Shown here: positions 13,405-13,567 of the stretch, one piece after another
How positions within the stretch are numbered: the stretch's first letter is position 1
Layout of the letters: every line of letters starts with the position of its first letter
Assembly: GCA_958407995.1 (NCBI GenBank)
Contig: CATYJU010000049.1
Coordinates: 1 to 13,567 of the forward strand
Direction: 5' to 3'
From: an uncultured Collinsella sp.
Lineage (GTDB): Bacteria; Actinomycetota; Coriobacteriia; Coriobacteriales; Coriobacteriaceae
Length of the DNA stretch: 13,567 bases
Program-made: the position numbers and the translations under genes
The notes under the pieces: model-generated
What the model was told of the DNA's origin: nothing
What the model saw: only the letters and a program-made list of their open reading frames with translations
Database searches by the model: none

Positions 13405-13441
13405 AACCACCACAAAGGTGCCTGGCCCCTTTGTGGTGGTT
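13405..13441. repeat. Short palindrome, module A copy 3
   Basis: The most regular copy: AACCACCACAAAGG (13405-13418) pairs perfectly with CCTTTGTGGTGGTT (13428-13441) around a 9-base loop. Same orientation as copy 1, but here it precedes module B. Confidence 0.85.
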
Positions 13442-13460
13442 GCGGCGTTTGCGGGCCAAA

Positions 13461-13519
13461 CCATCACAACATTCGATGTTTTTTGGCAAAATCGCGATTT
13501 TTACCGAATGTTGTGGTGG
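13461..13519. repeat. Long palindrome, module B copy 3
   Basis: CCATCACAACATTCG (13461-13475) pairs with CGAATGTTGTGGTGG (13505-13519) with one T-G pair. The loop again contains AAAATCGCGATTTT (13488-13501). The outer bases of the arms differ from copy 1 (CACCAC instead of CGTCCC) on both arms together, so pairing is conserved. Confidence 0.85.
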
Positions 13520-13567
13520 CGCGCGTAGACGTGGTGTAAGAGCGTCCTGAGGTCCGTCGCTGCAAGT

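Overview
ORGANISM. The window is GC-rich, with every convincing gene on the minus strand. It carries a gatC-gatA pair, LPXTG-type pilins with a class C sortase, and intergenic palindromes. This suggests a Gram-positive gut actinobacterium of the Coriobacteriia; Collinsella is my best guess, from the style of the proteins and repeats rather than from any search. LAYOUT (minus-strand order, right to left). (1) 13520-13567: nothing recognised. 13405-13519: a composite palindromic repeat, then a Cof-type HAD phosphatase (12492-13313), followed by a second composite repeat (12353-12481). (2) 11923-12352: AT-rich, gene-free leader holding inverted repeats and probably the promoter of the pilus genes. 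(3) A pilus operon: a large adhesin-type pilin (8650-11922, LPLSG sorting motif), a GC-rich pilin (6993-8657, MPSTG) whose start overlaps the adhesin stop, and a lower-GC paralogous pilin, probably the backbone subunit (5037-6884, LPLTG), ending in a strong terminator at 4892-4930. (4) 4107-4850: a tandem duplication of about 265 bp. Each copy encodes a small structured plus-strand RNA with its own terminator, converging on a minus-strand small gene. One small gene is intact (4268-4417; 49 residues, one membrane helix plus a very basic tail). The other has lost its 5' half. (5) A winged-helix DNA-binding protein (3061-4029) with a good promoter and an abutting inverted repeat. (6) A class C sortase (1995-2930). 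(7) A third composite repeat with 21-bp tandem units (1828-1981). (8) gatC and the 5' part of gatA (1-1689). HOW THEY WORK TOGETHER. The three pilins and the sortase form a sortase-assembled pilus system. Pilin precursors are exported, anchored by their C-terminal sorting signals and cross-linked by the sortase. The adhesin is probably the tip, the LPLTG protein probably the shaft, and the MPSTG protein a minor or basal pilin. A run of nine G in the adhesin gene, just after the signal peptide, would act as an on/off switch if it slips. The sortase is separated from its likely substrates by the regulator and the RNA/small-protein module, which resembles a type I toxin-antitoxin locus of the convergent, 3'-overlapping kind. 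That module is the best candidate for something undescribed. gatCA (glutaminyl- and asparaginyl-tRNA formation) and the HAD phosphatase are ordinary flanking genes.
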